From: Pseudomonas frederiksbergensis
Lineage (GTDB): Bacteria; Pseudomonadota; Gammaproteobacteria; Pseudomonadales; Pseudomonadaceae
Assembly (NCBI RefSeq): GCF_001874645.1
Contig: NZ_CP017886.1
Coordinates: 2,108,001-2,172,000, forward strand
Direction of reading: 5' to 3'
Length of the DNA stretch: 64,000 bases
In this document: positions 39,184 through 47,844 of the stretch, in pieces
Layout: every line of letters begins with the position of its first letter
How positions within the stretch are numbered: position 1 is the stretch's first letter
The notes under the pieces: model-generated
Seen by the model: the letters and a program-made list of their open reading frames with translations, nothing else
What the model was told of the DNA's origin: nothing
Databases searched by the model: none
Translations under genes and position numbers: made by a program

Positions 39184-39642
39184 GTGAACGCACGGCGCTC
39201 GCTCAGCGTCAGGCGACCAGTGCCACGCAAGACCTCGTTAAAGGTCGCGCGCGGTAGCTGGATCAGCCTGTTCGCCATGTTGATGATCTTTATCGGCCCA
39301 CTGATTTCTCAGTCGATGCCGATGGATCAACGCATGCCGATGCCTGTGAACATGAACATGTCGATGGACATGAGCATGAGCATGGACATGTCGGCGGACG
39401 CCCATGCCGAGCAAGCGGCTGCCGAACACTGCACACCAAAACCCGATCACCATGCGCTCTGGGAAAGATGCGGTTACTGCAGCCTGCTCTTCAACTGCCC
39501 CGCGCTACCCGGCGGCCTGTCGTTCACCGCCTTCGACACCCCGCCCGCCCACCGCTTCATCAGCCCCTCCCCTCGCCTGGGCCATGCCCGGCAAACCGTC
39601 TTCCCCGGTGCCCGCACCCGCGCCCCGCCCATCGTCGCGTAA
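39184..39642 (+). CDS. DUF2946-like protein with methionine-rich segment
   Basis: A 152-residue exported or membrane-anchored protein (GTG start at 39184, 18 bp after the chaperone gene). A hydrophobic segment (GSWISLFAMLMIFIGPLI) is followed by a striking Met-rich run at about residues 43-70. That run includes MPMDQRMPMPVNMNMSMDMS and further MSMDM copies, then HAEQ and C/H residues (EHCTPKPDHHALWERCGYC). The end of DUF2946 is seen in CGYCSLLFNCPALPGG. Met-rich MxM clusters are known Cu(I)-binding features, so a copper role fits, by inference. The start is not certain because several upstream codons are possible. Confidence 0.75.
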   Translation: MNARRSLSVRRPVPRKTSLKVARGSWISLFAMLMIFIGPLISQSMPMDQRMPMPVNMNMSMDMSMSMDMSADAHAEQAAAEHCTPKPDHHALWERCGYCSLLFNCPALPGGLSFTAFDTPPAHRFISPSPRLGHARQTVFPGARTRAPPIVA

Positions 39643-39729
39643 ACACCCCCCTACTCATACGGCCGACTGTAGAGAACGACAGCCGCAGGCTGCCGGCCGT
39701 GTTGTTGACGACTGATTGATGGAACCTTT

Positions 39730-41859
39730 ATGTCCAGGTTTTCTGCTGACACACGCTTGAGCGCTGCTCAGGTATCTTTCGCCCTGAATGCGCCACGCGC
39801 ACGTTTCACACAGGCCACCGCCATTCTGTGCGGCGCCCTGCTCACCCCACTGGCCATCGCCGCCGAGCAACCGGTTGATCATAGCCAGCACACCGAAGAG
39901 TTGAGCCCGACGGTGATCACCGCTATCGCCCCAAGTTCACCGCTGACCATCGTCACCAACCCCAAAGACCCGCGCCAACCGGTGCCGGCCAGCGACGGTG
40001 GCGACTACCTGAAGACCATTCCGGGGTTCGCGCTGGTTCGCAATGGCGGCACCAACGGCGATCCGGTGCTACGCGGCATGTTCGGCTCAAGGCTGAACAT
40101 TCTCACCAACGGCGGCATGGTGCTAGGTGCCTGCCCTGGCCGGATGGACGCCCCAACTTCCTACATTTCGCCGGAAACCTACGACAAGCTGACCGTGATC
40201 AAAGGCCCGCAAACCGTGCTCTGGGGACCCGGTGCCTCTGCGGGCACCATCCTGTTTGACCGCGAACCGGAAAGCTTCGGCGAGCTGGGTACCCGGGTGA
40301 ACGCCAGCCTGCTGGCCGGCTCCAACGGGCGTTTCGACAAGCTCGTCGACGCTGCGGCCGGTGGCCCATTGGGCTACATACGGGTGATCGGCAACACCGC
40401 TCACTCCGACGACTACCGCGACGGCAACAACGACACCGTGCCGTCGCGCTACGACAAGTGGAACGGCGATGTCGCCCTGGGCTGGACGCCGGATGCCGAC
40501 ACGCTGCTGGAATTGACCGCCGGCAAGGGCGACGGCGAGGCACGTTCTGCCGGGCGCGGCATGGACGGTTCGCAGTTCAAGCGCGAAAGCCTGGGCCTGC
40601 GTTTCGAGAAGTCGAACCTTGGCGAGGTGCTGGATAAGCTCGAAGCGCAGGTCTACTACAACTACGCCGACCACGTGATGGACAACTACACCCTGCGCAC
40701 GCCATCTGGCACCGGGATGATGGCCGGTCCCATGGCCTCCAACGTCGACCGCCGAACCCTCGGCGCGCGGGTCAAGGCCACCTGGCGCTGGGCCGATGTG
40801 CAGTTGATCAGCGGCATCGATGCGCAAACCAACGAACACCGTCAGCGCGCTGCCATGGGCATCGACACCTACAAGGACGTACCACGCAATAAGGATGCGG
40901 ACTTCCATAACTACGGCGTCTTCGGCGAGCTGACCTGGTACGCCGCCGACCGTGATCGCCTGATCAGCGGTGCGCGACTGGACCGTGCCTCGGCCAAGGA
41001 TTTTCGCCAGACCATCGGCTCCGGGATGATGAACCGAGCAAACCCGACCGCCGACGAGACCCGCGCCGATACCCTGCCGAGCGGCTTCGTGCGCTATGAG
41101 CATGATCTGGCGGACAGTCCGACCACGCTCTACGCAGGCCTCGGCCACGCTGAACGCTTCCCGGATTACTGGGAGCTGTTTTCGCCCAAGTCCGGGCCTG
41201 CCGGTTCGCTCAATGCCTTCGATTCGATCAAGCCTGAGAAAACCACCCAGCTCGATGTCGGCCTGCAATACAAAACCCAGAACCTCGAAGCCTGGGTCTC
41301 GGGATATGTCGGCGAAGTGCACGACTACATTCTGTTCGATTACACCCCCGGCATGATGGGCATGACCTCGAAAGCCGAAAACATCGATGCGCGAATCATG
41401 GGCGGCGAACTCGGCGCGGCCTACAACCTCACCTCCCACTGGAAAGCCGACGCGACCCTGGCCTACGCCTGGGGTAAAGACACCAGCAACGGCACTGCGT
41501 TGCCACAAATGCCGCCGCTGGATGCACGTTTCGGCCTGACCTACAGCGAAGACAACTGGAGCGCCGGCGCCTTGTGGCGAGTGGTCGCGGCGCAGAACCG
41601 GATCGAGCAGAACAAGGGCAACGTGGTCGGCAAGGACTACGACAAGAGCCCGGGTTTCGGTGTGTTCTCGCTCAACGGCGCTTACCGGATCGACAAGCAC
41701 TGGAGGGTCAGTACCGGCGTCGACAACCTGTTTGGCAAGGCTTACGCCGAGCACTTGAACCTGGCCGGCAACGCCGGGTTCGGCTACCCGGCCAATAACC
41801 CGCAAGCGATCAACGAACCAGGGCGCACGTTCTGGACCAAGGTCGACATGAGCTTCTAA
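39730..41859 (+). CDS. oprC: TonB-dependent copper receptor, OprC-like
   Basis: Outer-membrane receptor that imports copper with energy from TonB. The 709 residues have a long N-terminal leader (to about residue 45), a plug domain (GGDYLKTIPGFALVRNGGTN, GMFGSRLNILTNGGMVLGAC) and a 22-strand barrel ending in the aromatic VDMSF. The plug holds ACPGRM with Cys135 and Met139, the CxxxM copper site described for OprC. Several exposed Met residues follow (SGTGMMAGPMAS, GSGMMNRANP, PGMMGMTSKA). The chaperone and Met-rich genes upstream support a copper substrate. The symbol is by family; it might be a paralogue. Confidence 0.87.
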   Translation: MSRFSADTRLSAAQVSFALNAPRARFTQATAILCGALLTPLAIAAEQPVDHSQHTEELSPTVITAIAPSSPLTIVTNPKDPRQPVPASDGGDYLKTIPGFALVRNGGTNGDPVLRGMFGSRLNILTNGGMVLGACPGRMDAPTSYISPETYDKLTVIKGPQTVLWGPGASAGTILFDREPESFGELGTRVNASLLAGSNGRFDKLVDAAAGGPLGYIRVIGNTAHSDDYRDGNNDTVPSRYDKWNGDVALGWTPDADTLLELTAGKGDGEARSAGRGMDGSQFKRESLGLRFEKSNLGEVLDKLEAQVYYNYADHVMDNYTLRTPSGTGMMAGPMASNVDRRTLGARVKATWRWADVQLISGIDAQTNEHRQRAAMGIDTYKDVPRNKDADFHNYGVFGELTWYAADRDRLISGARLDRASAKDFRQTIGSGMMNRANPTADETRADTLPSGFVRYEHDLADSPTTLYAGLGHAERFPDYWELFSPKSGPAGSLNAFDSIKPEKTTQLDVGLQYKTQNLEAWVSGYVGEVHDYILFDYTPGMMGMTSKAENIDARIMGGELGAAYNLTSHWKADATLAYAWGKDTSNGTALPQMPPLDARFGLTYSEDNWSAGALWRVVAAQNRIEQNKGNVVGKDYDKSPGFGVFSLNGAYRIDKHWRVSTGVDNLFGKAYAEHLNLAGNAGFGYPANNPQAINEPGRTFWTKVDMSF

Positions 41860-41882
41860 AACACCTGGCAAGGACGCCATAC

Positions 41883-42017
41883 CCGTAGCAGCTGGCGAAG
41901 CCTGCGTTCGGCCGCGTAGCGGTCGTAATCCACACGATGCGATCCATCTGGATAACCGCGTTCTGAGGTTTTACGGCTGCTTCGCAGCCGAACGCAGGCT
42001 GCGCCAGCTGCTACGGG
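41883..42017. repeat. Large inverted repeat, separate REP family
   Basis: Two arms of about 46 bp: CCGTAGCAGCTGGCGAAGCC followed by TGCGTTCGGC at 41883, and its near-perfect reverse complement ending at 42017 (CAGCTGCTACGG). Only a few positions differ. The spacer is about 40 bp. The arm start resembles the common REP arm but the interior differs. It lies between the copper receptor and the PepSY gene. Confidence 0.82.
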
Positions 42018-42070
42018 ACCGAGGCATCACTCGAACAACTACAGATTCATCGCCAAGCGGAGCGCTCCCA

Positions 42071-43453
42071 ATGAGCCAACCCAAACCGAATTTCTACAAC
42101 CTGGCCTGGCGCTGGCATTTTTATGCCGGGCTGTTCGTTGCGCCGTTCATGGTGATGCTGGCCTTGACCGGCATCGTTTACCTGTTCAAACCGCAACTCG
42201 ATCCACTGATGTATGGCAGCCTGCTCAATGTGCCGGCCGGCCATCACCCCGTCAGTGCCGACGAGTTGCTGCGCCGTGTCCAAGAGGCTTATCCACAAGG
42301 CCAGATCAAGCAGTACCTGCCACCGGTCAACGCCGAGCGCAGCGCACAGTTTGTCGTTAAAAACGCTGGCAACGAGCTCAACGTCTTCATCGACCCGTAT
42401 CACGCCGACGTCCTTGGCGAGCAGGACGCGAAGAAAAACCTGCAGGCAATCGCCCGGGCGATTCACGGCGAGTTGATGATCGGCACCGTCGGTGATCGGC
42501 TGGTCGAACTCGCTGCTGGCTGGGGCGTTGTACTGGTGGTTTCCGGGGTATTCCTGTGGTGGCCACGCGGTAAAACCGGCGCGGGGATCGTGTGGCCACG
42601 ATTCAACAGTCGCGGACGTGTGCTCTGGCGTGATCTGCACGCCGTGACCGGGTTCTGGGGCGCGGCGTTTCTGCTGGTGATGCTGCTCAGCGGCATGACC
42701 TGGACCGGTTTCTGGGGCAAGCAATACGCCGAGGTCTGGAACCGCTTCCCGGCGGCCATGTGGAACAACGTGCCCAAGTCCGACCAAGAAGCCCGCAGCC
42801 TCAACACCGCGACCCGTCAGACCGTGCCCTGGGCCATGGAAAACACGCCGATGCCAATGTCCGGCGACCACGCCGAACACATGGCCCACAACGGCGGCAG
42901 CAGCGCCCCGGCGGCGCCGACCATCAGCCTGCAAGACCTGCAGGACATTGCCGTTCAACGCCAGATCGAGCCCGGTTACAGCATCACCTTCCCGAGCACC
43001 GCCAGCGGCGTGTTCACCATCGCTGTGTTCGCTGACGACCCGCGTAACGACGCCACCTTGCACGTCGACCAGTACAGCGGCGAAGTCCTCGCCGATGTGC
43101 GTTGGCAGCATTACGGCAATGTCGCCCGCGCCACGGAAATGGGCGTGATGCTGCACGAAGGCAAGCTGTTCGGGCCGTTCAACCAGATCGTCGTGTTGCT
43201 GATCTGCCTGATGATCCTGCTCAGCGCCGTCAGCGGTGTAGTGATCTGGTGGAAGCGCCGCCCACAGGGCAAGCTCGGTGTTCCGCCGTTGCGCCATGAC
43301 CTGCCGACCTGGAAAACCGGGGCGTTCATCATCCTCGCATTGGCGGTGGTATTCCCGTTGGTGGGCGCTTCGCTGATCGTGGTATGGCTGCTCGACCGAG
43401 TGCTGCTGTCGCGCTTCAACCGCCAGCCTGAATCGGCCTCATCTTCATCCTGA
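42071..43453 (+). CDS. PepSY-associated transmembrane protein
   Basis: A 460-residue inner-membrane protein of the PepSY_TM family, often next to TonB receptors for iron or copper and proposed to work as a reductase. Helices are visible at about 11-40 (FYNLAWRWHFYAGLFVAPFM, VMLALTGIVYLFKP), 142-165 (LAAGWGVVLVVSGVFLWWPR), 190-215 (AAFLLVMLLSGMTWTGFWG), 370-395 and 415-440. A periplasmic PepSY-like region includes NVPAGHHPVSADELLRRVQE. A Met/His stretch (MPMSGDHAEHMAHNGG) lies in a loop and fits the copper theme. It follows the receptor after the inverted repeat. Confidence 0.86.
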   Translation: MSQPKPNFYNLAWRWHFYAGLFVAPFMVMLALTGIVYLFKPQLDPLMYGSLLNVPAGHHPVSADELLRRVQEAYPQGQIKQYLPPVNAERSAQFVVKNAGNELNVFIDPYHADVLGEQDAKKNLQAIARAIHGELMIGTVGDRLVELAAGWGVVLVVSGVFLWWPRGKTGAGIVWPRFNSRGRVLWRDLHAVTGFWGAAFLLVMLLSGMTWTGFWGKQYAEVWNRFPAAMWNNVPKSDQEARSLNTATRQTVPWAMENTPMPMSGDHAEHMAHNGGSSAPAAPTISLQDLQDIAVQRQIEPGYSITFPSTASGVFTIAVFADDPRNDATLHVDQYSGEVLADVRWQHYGNVARATEMGVMLHEGKLFGPFNQIVVLLICLMILLSAVSGVVIWWKRRPQGKLGVPPLRHDLPTWKTGAFIILALAVVFPLVGASLIVVWLLDRVLLSRFNRQPESASSSS

Positions 43454-43531
43454 ATACAGCGAGATGCCTACAGCAGCGCGGTTGACCTTACAATGTCGGC
43501 CCGCTGCAAACACCCGCCGAACGAGCACGCA

Positions 43532-44431
43532 ATGACCTCGCTGAACCTCACCCATCTCGCCTGGACACCGCTGGGCCATGGCCACTGTCATCACCAGTTC
43601 CAGCTACGTGAGGCCAGCCTGCACGTGGCGGCCGGCGAGTTCGTCGGTTTGATCGGGCCCAACGGCAGCGGCAAGACCAGCCTGCTGCGCTGCGCCTACC
43701 GGTTCAGCAAACCGAAATCCGGCGAGGTGCATCTTGCCCATCACAACGTCTGGAAGCAGTCGTCGCGCTGGTGCGCGCAACGCATCGCCGTGGTGTTGCA
43801 GGAGTTCCCCGATGCCTTTGGCCTGACCGTCGACGAAGTGGTCGCCATGGGCCGCACACCGCACAAAGGCCTGTTCGATGGCGATACCCTGGAAGACCGT
43901 CGGATCGCCGGGCAGGCTCTGGAATCAGTGGGCCTCAAAGGCTTCGAAGATCACGCCTTTGCCACCCTGTCGGGCGGCGAAAAACAACGCGTCATTCTCG
44001 CCCGCGCCCTGACTCAGCAACCGCAATTGCTGATCCTCGATGAACCGACCAACCACCTCGATCCACGCTATCAGCTCGAACTGCTGCAACTGGTCAAGCG
44101 CTTGCAGATCGGCACCCTGGCGAGCATCCACGACCTCAACCTGGCCGCTGCGTTCTGCGATCGGCTGTACGTGATCAACCACGGACGCATCGTCGCCAGC
44201 GGCACGCCAAAAAATGTGCTGACCACCACGCTACTGCGTGAGGTGTTCGGCGTCGAAGCGCTGATCGATGAACACCCGCTGTCCGGCTACCCCCGAATTA
44301 CCTGGATAACCCAACATGACCTTGCGCACCCTGCTCCGCTCCAGCCTGTCCATCACCCTGCTGCTGGGCAGCGCCCAGGCGTTCGCCGAAGCGACCCATT
44401 ACCCGTTGACGATACAGAGCTGCAACCGTGA
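43532..44431 (+). CDS. Iron-chelate-type ABC transporter ATP-binding protein
   Basis: Energises a FecCD-type importer. From ATG 43532 the product is 299 residues. Walker A is GLIGPNGSGKTSLLRC, signature LSGGEKQRVILARALTQ, Walker B LLILDEPTNHLD, then ASIHDLNLAAAFCDRLYVI. The C-terminus is odd: after GYPRITWITQ, where the family usually ends, the frame continues for about 38 residues and overlaps the next gene by 116 bp. The tail (PLQPVHHPAAGQRPGVRRS) looks non-natural and may come from loss of the original stop. A longer start at 43493 lacks support. Substrate is unknown; siderophore, cobalamin or another metal complex. Confidence 0.85.
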   Translation: MTSLNLTHLAWTPLGHGHCHHQFQLREASLHVAAGEFVGLIGPNGSGKTSLLRCAYRFSKPKSGEVHLAHHNVWKQSSRWCAQRIAVVLQEFPDAFGLTVDEVVAMGRTPHKGLFDGDTLEDRRIAGQALESVGLKGFEDHAFATLSGGEKQRVILARALTQQPQLLILDEPTNHLDPRYQLELLQLVKRLQIGTLASIHDLNLAAAFCDRLYVINHGRIVASGTPKNVLTTTLLREVFGVEALIDEHPLSGYPRITWITQHDLAHPAPLQPVHHPAAGQRPGVRRSDPLPVDDTELQP

Positions 44432-45275
44432 AGTGACCTTCAAAGAGGCACCGAAACACGCCCTCAGTCACGACATCAACATGACCCAGATGATGCTCGC
44501 CCTCGGCCTCAAACCACGGATGGTCGGCTACAGCGGCATCAGTGGCTGGAAAGCCGTGACGCCCGATATGCAGAGCATTCTCGACGGCCTGCCGGAACTC
44601 GCCGCCAAGTACCCGTCGGTAGAAACCCTGCTCAACGCCAACGTCGATTTCTTCTTCGCCGGCTGGGATTACGGCATGCGCATTGGCGGTGATCTGACTC
44701 CGCAAACCCTCGGGCCGCTGGGGATCAACGTCTATGAACTGAGCGAATCCTGCGCCTTTGTGATGAAGCGTCCAGCCGCCAGCCTTGATGACACCTACAA
44801 CGACCTGCGCAACCTCGGCAAGATCTTCGACGTACAGGATCGCGCCGACCGGTTGATCAGCGACATGCAGGCGCAAGTGGCCGAGGTTCGCAAAGACCTG
44901 CCAAGTGAAAAGCCGCGTGTGTTTCTCTACGACAGCGGTGAAGACCGGGCCATGACCTCGGGCCGTCTGGGCATGCCGCAAGCGCTGATCGACGCTGCGG
45001 GCGGGCGCAATATTCTCGATGACGTCGACGCGAGCTGGACCCGGGTCAACTGGGAAAACGTTGTCGAGCGTAATCCTCAGGTGATCGTGATCGTCGATTA
45101 CGGCGAAGTCAGCGCCGAGCAAAAGGAGCAATTCCTGTTGAACAACAAGGCTCTGCAATCGGTGGATGCGATCAAGAACCAACGCTTCATCGTCATCCCT
45201 TATGTGCAAGCCACACCGGGGATCGACAATGTGCTGGCGGTGGAAACCCTGGCCAAGGGTTTCCACGGCGAATGA
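44316..45275 (+). CDS. Metal-chelate ABC transporter substrate-binding protein
   Basis: Periplasmic binding protein of the FecB/BtuF class, 319 residues. The signal peptide is clear (SLSITLLLGSAQAFAEA), which fixes the start despite the overlap with the ATPase gene. The fold continues with HYPLTIQSCNREVTFKEAPK, LSHDINMTQMMLALGLKPRM, YSGISGWKAVTPDMQSILDG, FFFAGWDYGMRIGGDLTP and VYELSESCAFVMKR. Similar proteins carry an automatic annotation as F420-0 binding proteins in some databases. Pseudomonads are not known to make F420, so I leave the ligand open. The ABC permease overlaps its end by 4 bp. Confidence 0.86.
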   Translation: MTLRTLLRSSLSITLLLGSAQAFAEATHYPLTIQSCNREVTFKEAPKHALSHDINMTQMMLALGLKPRMVGYSGISGWKAVTPDMQSILDGLPELAAKYPSVETLLNANVDFFFAGWDYGMRIGGDLTPQTLGPLGINVYELSESCAFVMKRPAASLDDTYNDLRNLGKIFDVQDRADRLISDMQAQVAEVRKDLPSEKPRVFLYDSGEDRAMTSGRLGMPQALIDAAGGRNILDDVDASWTRVNWENVVERNPQVIVIVDYGEVSAEQKEQFLLNNKALQSVDAIKNQRFIVIPYVQATPGIDNVLAVETLAKGFHGE

Positions 45276-46282
45276 TCAATCGTCGCTATGCCATGTTGCT
45301 GATTGCCCTCGGCGCGCTGTTGCTGGTGTCCTGCGTGGTGTCGTTGGGCTTTGGCGCAGCCAGGGTGCCGGTGGACGTGGTCTGGCGGATTCTGCTGCAT
45401 CAGGCATTCGGGATTGGCGAGGTGAACTGGAGCGCCGGACAGGAACATATCGTCTGGCTGATTCGCGTACCGCGCATGCTGCTCGGCGCGTTGGTGGGCG
45501 CCGGGCTGGCGCTGATCGGCGCGGTGCTGCAAGCGGTCACGCGCAACCCGTTGGCCGACCCGCATCTACTGGGCGTGACTTCCGGCGCGACCCTTGGCGC
45601 GGTGATCGTGGTGCTGCATGTGGGCGAGATCGTCGGCCTGCTGACGCTGCCAATCGCTGCATTCATCGGCGCATTGCTGAGCATGCTGATCGTGCTGATG
45701 ATCGCCAACCGCAACGGTCGGCTGGACAGTGATCGCCTGCTGCTGTGCGGCGTGGCGGTGTCCTTCGTGATGATGGCGATCGCCAACCTGCTGCTGTTTC
45801 TCGGCGATCACCGTGCCAGTTCCGCGGTGATGTTCTGGATGCTCGGCGGCCTCGGGCTGGCGCGCTGGGAGTTGCTGGCAGTGCCCGCCGCCAGCGTGTT
45901 GCTCGGGTGGGTGCTGTTGCTGGGCATGGCCCGACCGTTGAATGCGTTGATGACGGGCGAGCAGACGGCTGTGACGCTGGGACTGAACGCCCGAACGGTG
46001 CGGCTGCGGGTGTTTGTGATTGCCTCGCTGATGACCGGGGTGCTGGTGTCGATCAGCGGTTCGATCGGTTTTGTCGGGCTGATGGTGCCGCACATTGCCC
46101 GGCGCCTGGTCGGTGCCGAACACCGGCGCTTGCTGCCGGTGTGCGTGCTGCTGGGGAGTGTGTTTCTGGTGTGGGTCGACGTCGCGGCGCGAACCCTGAT
46201 CGCCCCTGAGGACTTGCCGATCGGTGTGGCCACCGCAGCCATCGGTGGCCTGTTCTTCATCGGCCTGATGCGCCGCCGCTAA
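45272..46282 (+). CDS. FecCD-family ABC transporter permease
   Basis: Inner-membrane permease, 336 residues with about ten helices. Family marks are IVWLIRVPRMLLGALVGAGL near the N-terminus, LQAVTRNPLADPHLLGVTSG, VMFWMLGGLGLARWELLAVP and GFVGLMVPHIARRLVGAEH. The end is GVATAAIGGLFFIGLMRRR. ATG 45272 overlaps the binding-protein stop (ATGA), so ATPase, binding protein and permease form one operon. In P. aeruginosa, as I recall it, a comparable transporter lies near the cob genes, so a corrinoid or cobalt-related substrate is one option. Confidence 0.9.
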   Translation: MINRRYAMLLIALGALLLVSCVVSLGFGAARVPVDVVWRILLHQAFGIGEVNWSAGQEHIVWLIRVPRMLLGALVGAGLALIGAVLQAVTRNPLADPHLLGVTSGATLGAVIVVLHVGEIVGLLTLPIAAFIGALLSMLIVLMIANRNGRLDSDRLLLCGVAVSFVMMAIANLLLFLGDHRASSAVMFWMLGGLGLARWELLAVPAASVLLGWVLLLGMARPLNALMTGEQTAVTLGLNARTVRLRVFVIASLMTGVLVSISGSIGFVGLMVPHIARRLVGAEHRRLLPVCVLLGSVFLVWVDVAARTLIAPEDLPIGVATAAIGGLFFIGLMRRR

Positions 46283-46283
46283 A

Positions 46284-46357
46284 AAAAGATCGCAGCCTGC
46301 GGCAGCTCCTACCGCAATCGAATTCCTCCGTAGGAGCTGCCGCAGGCTGCGATCTTT
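46284..46357. repeat. REP doublet, outward orientation
   Basis: AAAAGATCGCAGCCTGCGGC then AGCTCCTAC ends at 46312, and GTAGGAGCTGCCGCAGGCTG then CGATCTTT follows at 46330-46357. The arms are in the reverse order to most copies here. It sits between the FecCD permease and the urtA promoter region. Confidence 0.88.
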
Positions 46358-46370
46358 GGTTGAACACCAA

Positions 46371-46387
46371 GGCACCAATCTGGCGCG
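46371..46387 (+). promoter_or_regulatory. NtrC-like enhancer site upstream of urtA
   Basis: GGCACCAATCTGGCGCG is a near-palindrome matching the NtrC consensus TGCACCA-N3-TGGTGCA at most positions. It lies about 112 bp upstream of the sigma-54 -24 element, a typical enhancer distance. A second inverted repeat, TGCGCCGCCAAACGGCGCA at about 46425-46443, has the same half-site flavour with wider spacing. It could be another site or a stem. Confidence 0.6.
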
Positions 46388-46482
46388 TCCGCACGCACCA
46401 GCACATCGAGACCGTTCCTTCATAGTGCGCCGCCAAACGGCGCAACCGCTCTAACACGACATTTCCGTGCCTTTCTCCGACC

Positions 46483-46498
46483 GGGCACAGCCCTTGCT
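46483..46498 (+). promoter_or_regulatory. Sigma-54 promoter of the urt-ure operon
   Basis: GGGCACAGCCCTTGCT fits the -24/-12 consensus TGGCAC-N5-TTGCW with GG and GC ten bases apart; only the first base and the G after CAC differ. Transcription would start near 46509-46511, about 50 bp before urtA. Together with the upstream NtrC-like site it predicts induction under nitrogen limitation. Confidence 0.72.
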
Positions 46499-46559
46499 AA
46501 AGCCCCTTCAGTCGTTCGCATCTGCCAACCAGAAATTAAACGTTCATGGAGATCGCACA

Positions 46560-47825
46560 ATGAAGCGTCGCAGCTTGATAAAGGCTTTCACACTATCGGC
46601 AAGCATTGCCGCGATGGGCATGACCTGGACTGTCCAGGCCGCCGAAACCATCAAGGTCGGGATTCTGCATTCGTTGTCCGGGACCATGGCGATCTCTGAA
46701 ACCTCGCTTAAAGACATGGCGCTGATGACCATCGACGAGATCAACGCCAAGGGAGGAGTCAACGGCAAGATGCTCGAACCTGTGGTGGTCGACCCGGCGT
46801 CGAACTGGCCGCTGTTTGCGGAAAAGGGCCGGCAGTTGCTGACCCAGGACAAGGTCGCGGTGGTGTTTGGCTGCTGGACTTCGGTGTCGCGTAAATCGGT
46901 TTTGCCGGTGTTCGAAGAACTCAACGGCCTGCTGTTCTACCCGGTGCAATACGAAGGTGAAGAGATGTCGCCGAACGTCTTCTATACCGGCGCCGCACCG
47001 AACCAACAGGCGATCCCGGCGGTGGAATACCTGATGAGCGAAGAAGGCGGCAGCGCCAAGCGCTACTTCCTGCTCGGCACCGACTACGTCTACCCGCGGA
47101 CCACCAACAAGATCCTGCGTTCGTTCCTGCACGCCAAAGGCGTGGCTGACAAGGACATCGAGGAGGTCTACACGCCGTTCGGTCACAGCGACTATCAAAC
47201 CATCGTCGCCAACATCAAAAAATTCTCGGCGGGCGGCAAGACGGCGGTCATTTCCACGGTCAACGGCGACTCCAACGTACCGTTCTATAAAGAACTGGCC
47301 AACCAGGGCCTGAAAGCCATCGACGTTCCGGTCGTGGCCTTCTCGGTAGGCGAAGAAGAACTGCGTGGCATCGACACCAAACCGCTGGTGGGCAACCTCG
47401 CCGCGTGGAACTACTTCGAATCGGTGGATAACCCAGTGAACCAGAAGTTCGTCGCCGACTGGAGAGCCTACGCCAAAAAACACAACCTGCCGGGCGCGGA
47501 CAAAGCGGTGACCAACGACCCGATGGAAGCCACCTACGTCGGCATTCATATGTGGGCGCAAGCCGCGGAAAAAGCCAAGTCCACCGATGTCGACAAGGTC
47601 CGCGAAGCCCTGGCCGGCCAGACCTTCGCCGCACCGTCCGGCTACACCTTGACCATGGACAAGACCAACCACCACCTGCACAAGCCGGTGATGATCGGCG
47701 AGATCCAGGCCGATGGGCAGTTCAACGTGGTATGGCAGACCGAAGGCCCGATCCGCGCCCAGCCGTGGAGCCCGTTCATACCGGGTAACGACAAGAAACC
47801 GGAGTATGCGGTGAAGAGCAACTGA
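46560..47825 (+). CDS. urtA: Urea ABC transporter substrate-binding protein
   Basis: Periplasmic binding protein for urea or short-chain amides, of the branched-chain amino-acid binding class. ATG 46560 gives 421 residues with a twin-Arg-like basic start and signal peptide (MKRRSLIKAFTLSASIAAMG, then cleavage near VQA-AE). UrtA blocks are IKVGILHSLSGTMAISETSL, VFGCWTSVSRKSVLPVFEEL, LLFYPVQYEGEEMSPNVFYT and TDYVYPRTTNKILRSFL. The C-terminus has AAPSGYTLTMDKTNHHLHKP. It leads the operon, preceded by a sigma-54 promoter, and is separated from urtB by a REP doublet. Confidence 0.95.
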   Translation: MKRRSLIKAFTLSASIAAMGMTWTVQAAETIKVGILHSLSGTMAISETSLKDMALMTIDEINAKGGVNGKMLEPVVVDPASNWPLFAEKGRQLLTQDKVAVVFGCWTSVSRKSVLPVFEELNGLLFYPVQYEGEEMSPNVFYTGAAPNQQAIPAVEYLMSEEGGSAKRYFLLGTDYVYPRTTNKILRSFLHAKGVADKDIEEVYTPFGHSDYQTIVANIKKFSAGGKTAVISTVNGDSNVPFYKELANQGLKAIDVPVVAFSVGEEELRGIDTKPLVGNLAAWNYFESVDNPVNQKFVADWRAYAKKHNLPGADKAVTNDPMEATYVGIHMWAQAAEKAKSTDVDKVREALAGQTFAAPSGYTLTMDKTNHHLHKPVMIGEIQADGQFNVVWQTEGPIRAQPWSPFIPGNDKKPEYAVKSN

Positions 47826-47844
47826 TCTGCCGCTCATCATCCCC

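Noticed and set aside
40123-41880. 585-codon open frame opposite the copper receptor
   Set aside because: Composition (many Val, Gly, Arg, His) is typical of an antisense shadow of a TonB receptor; no domain or ribosome site.
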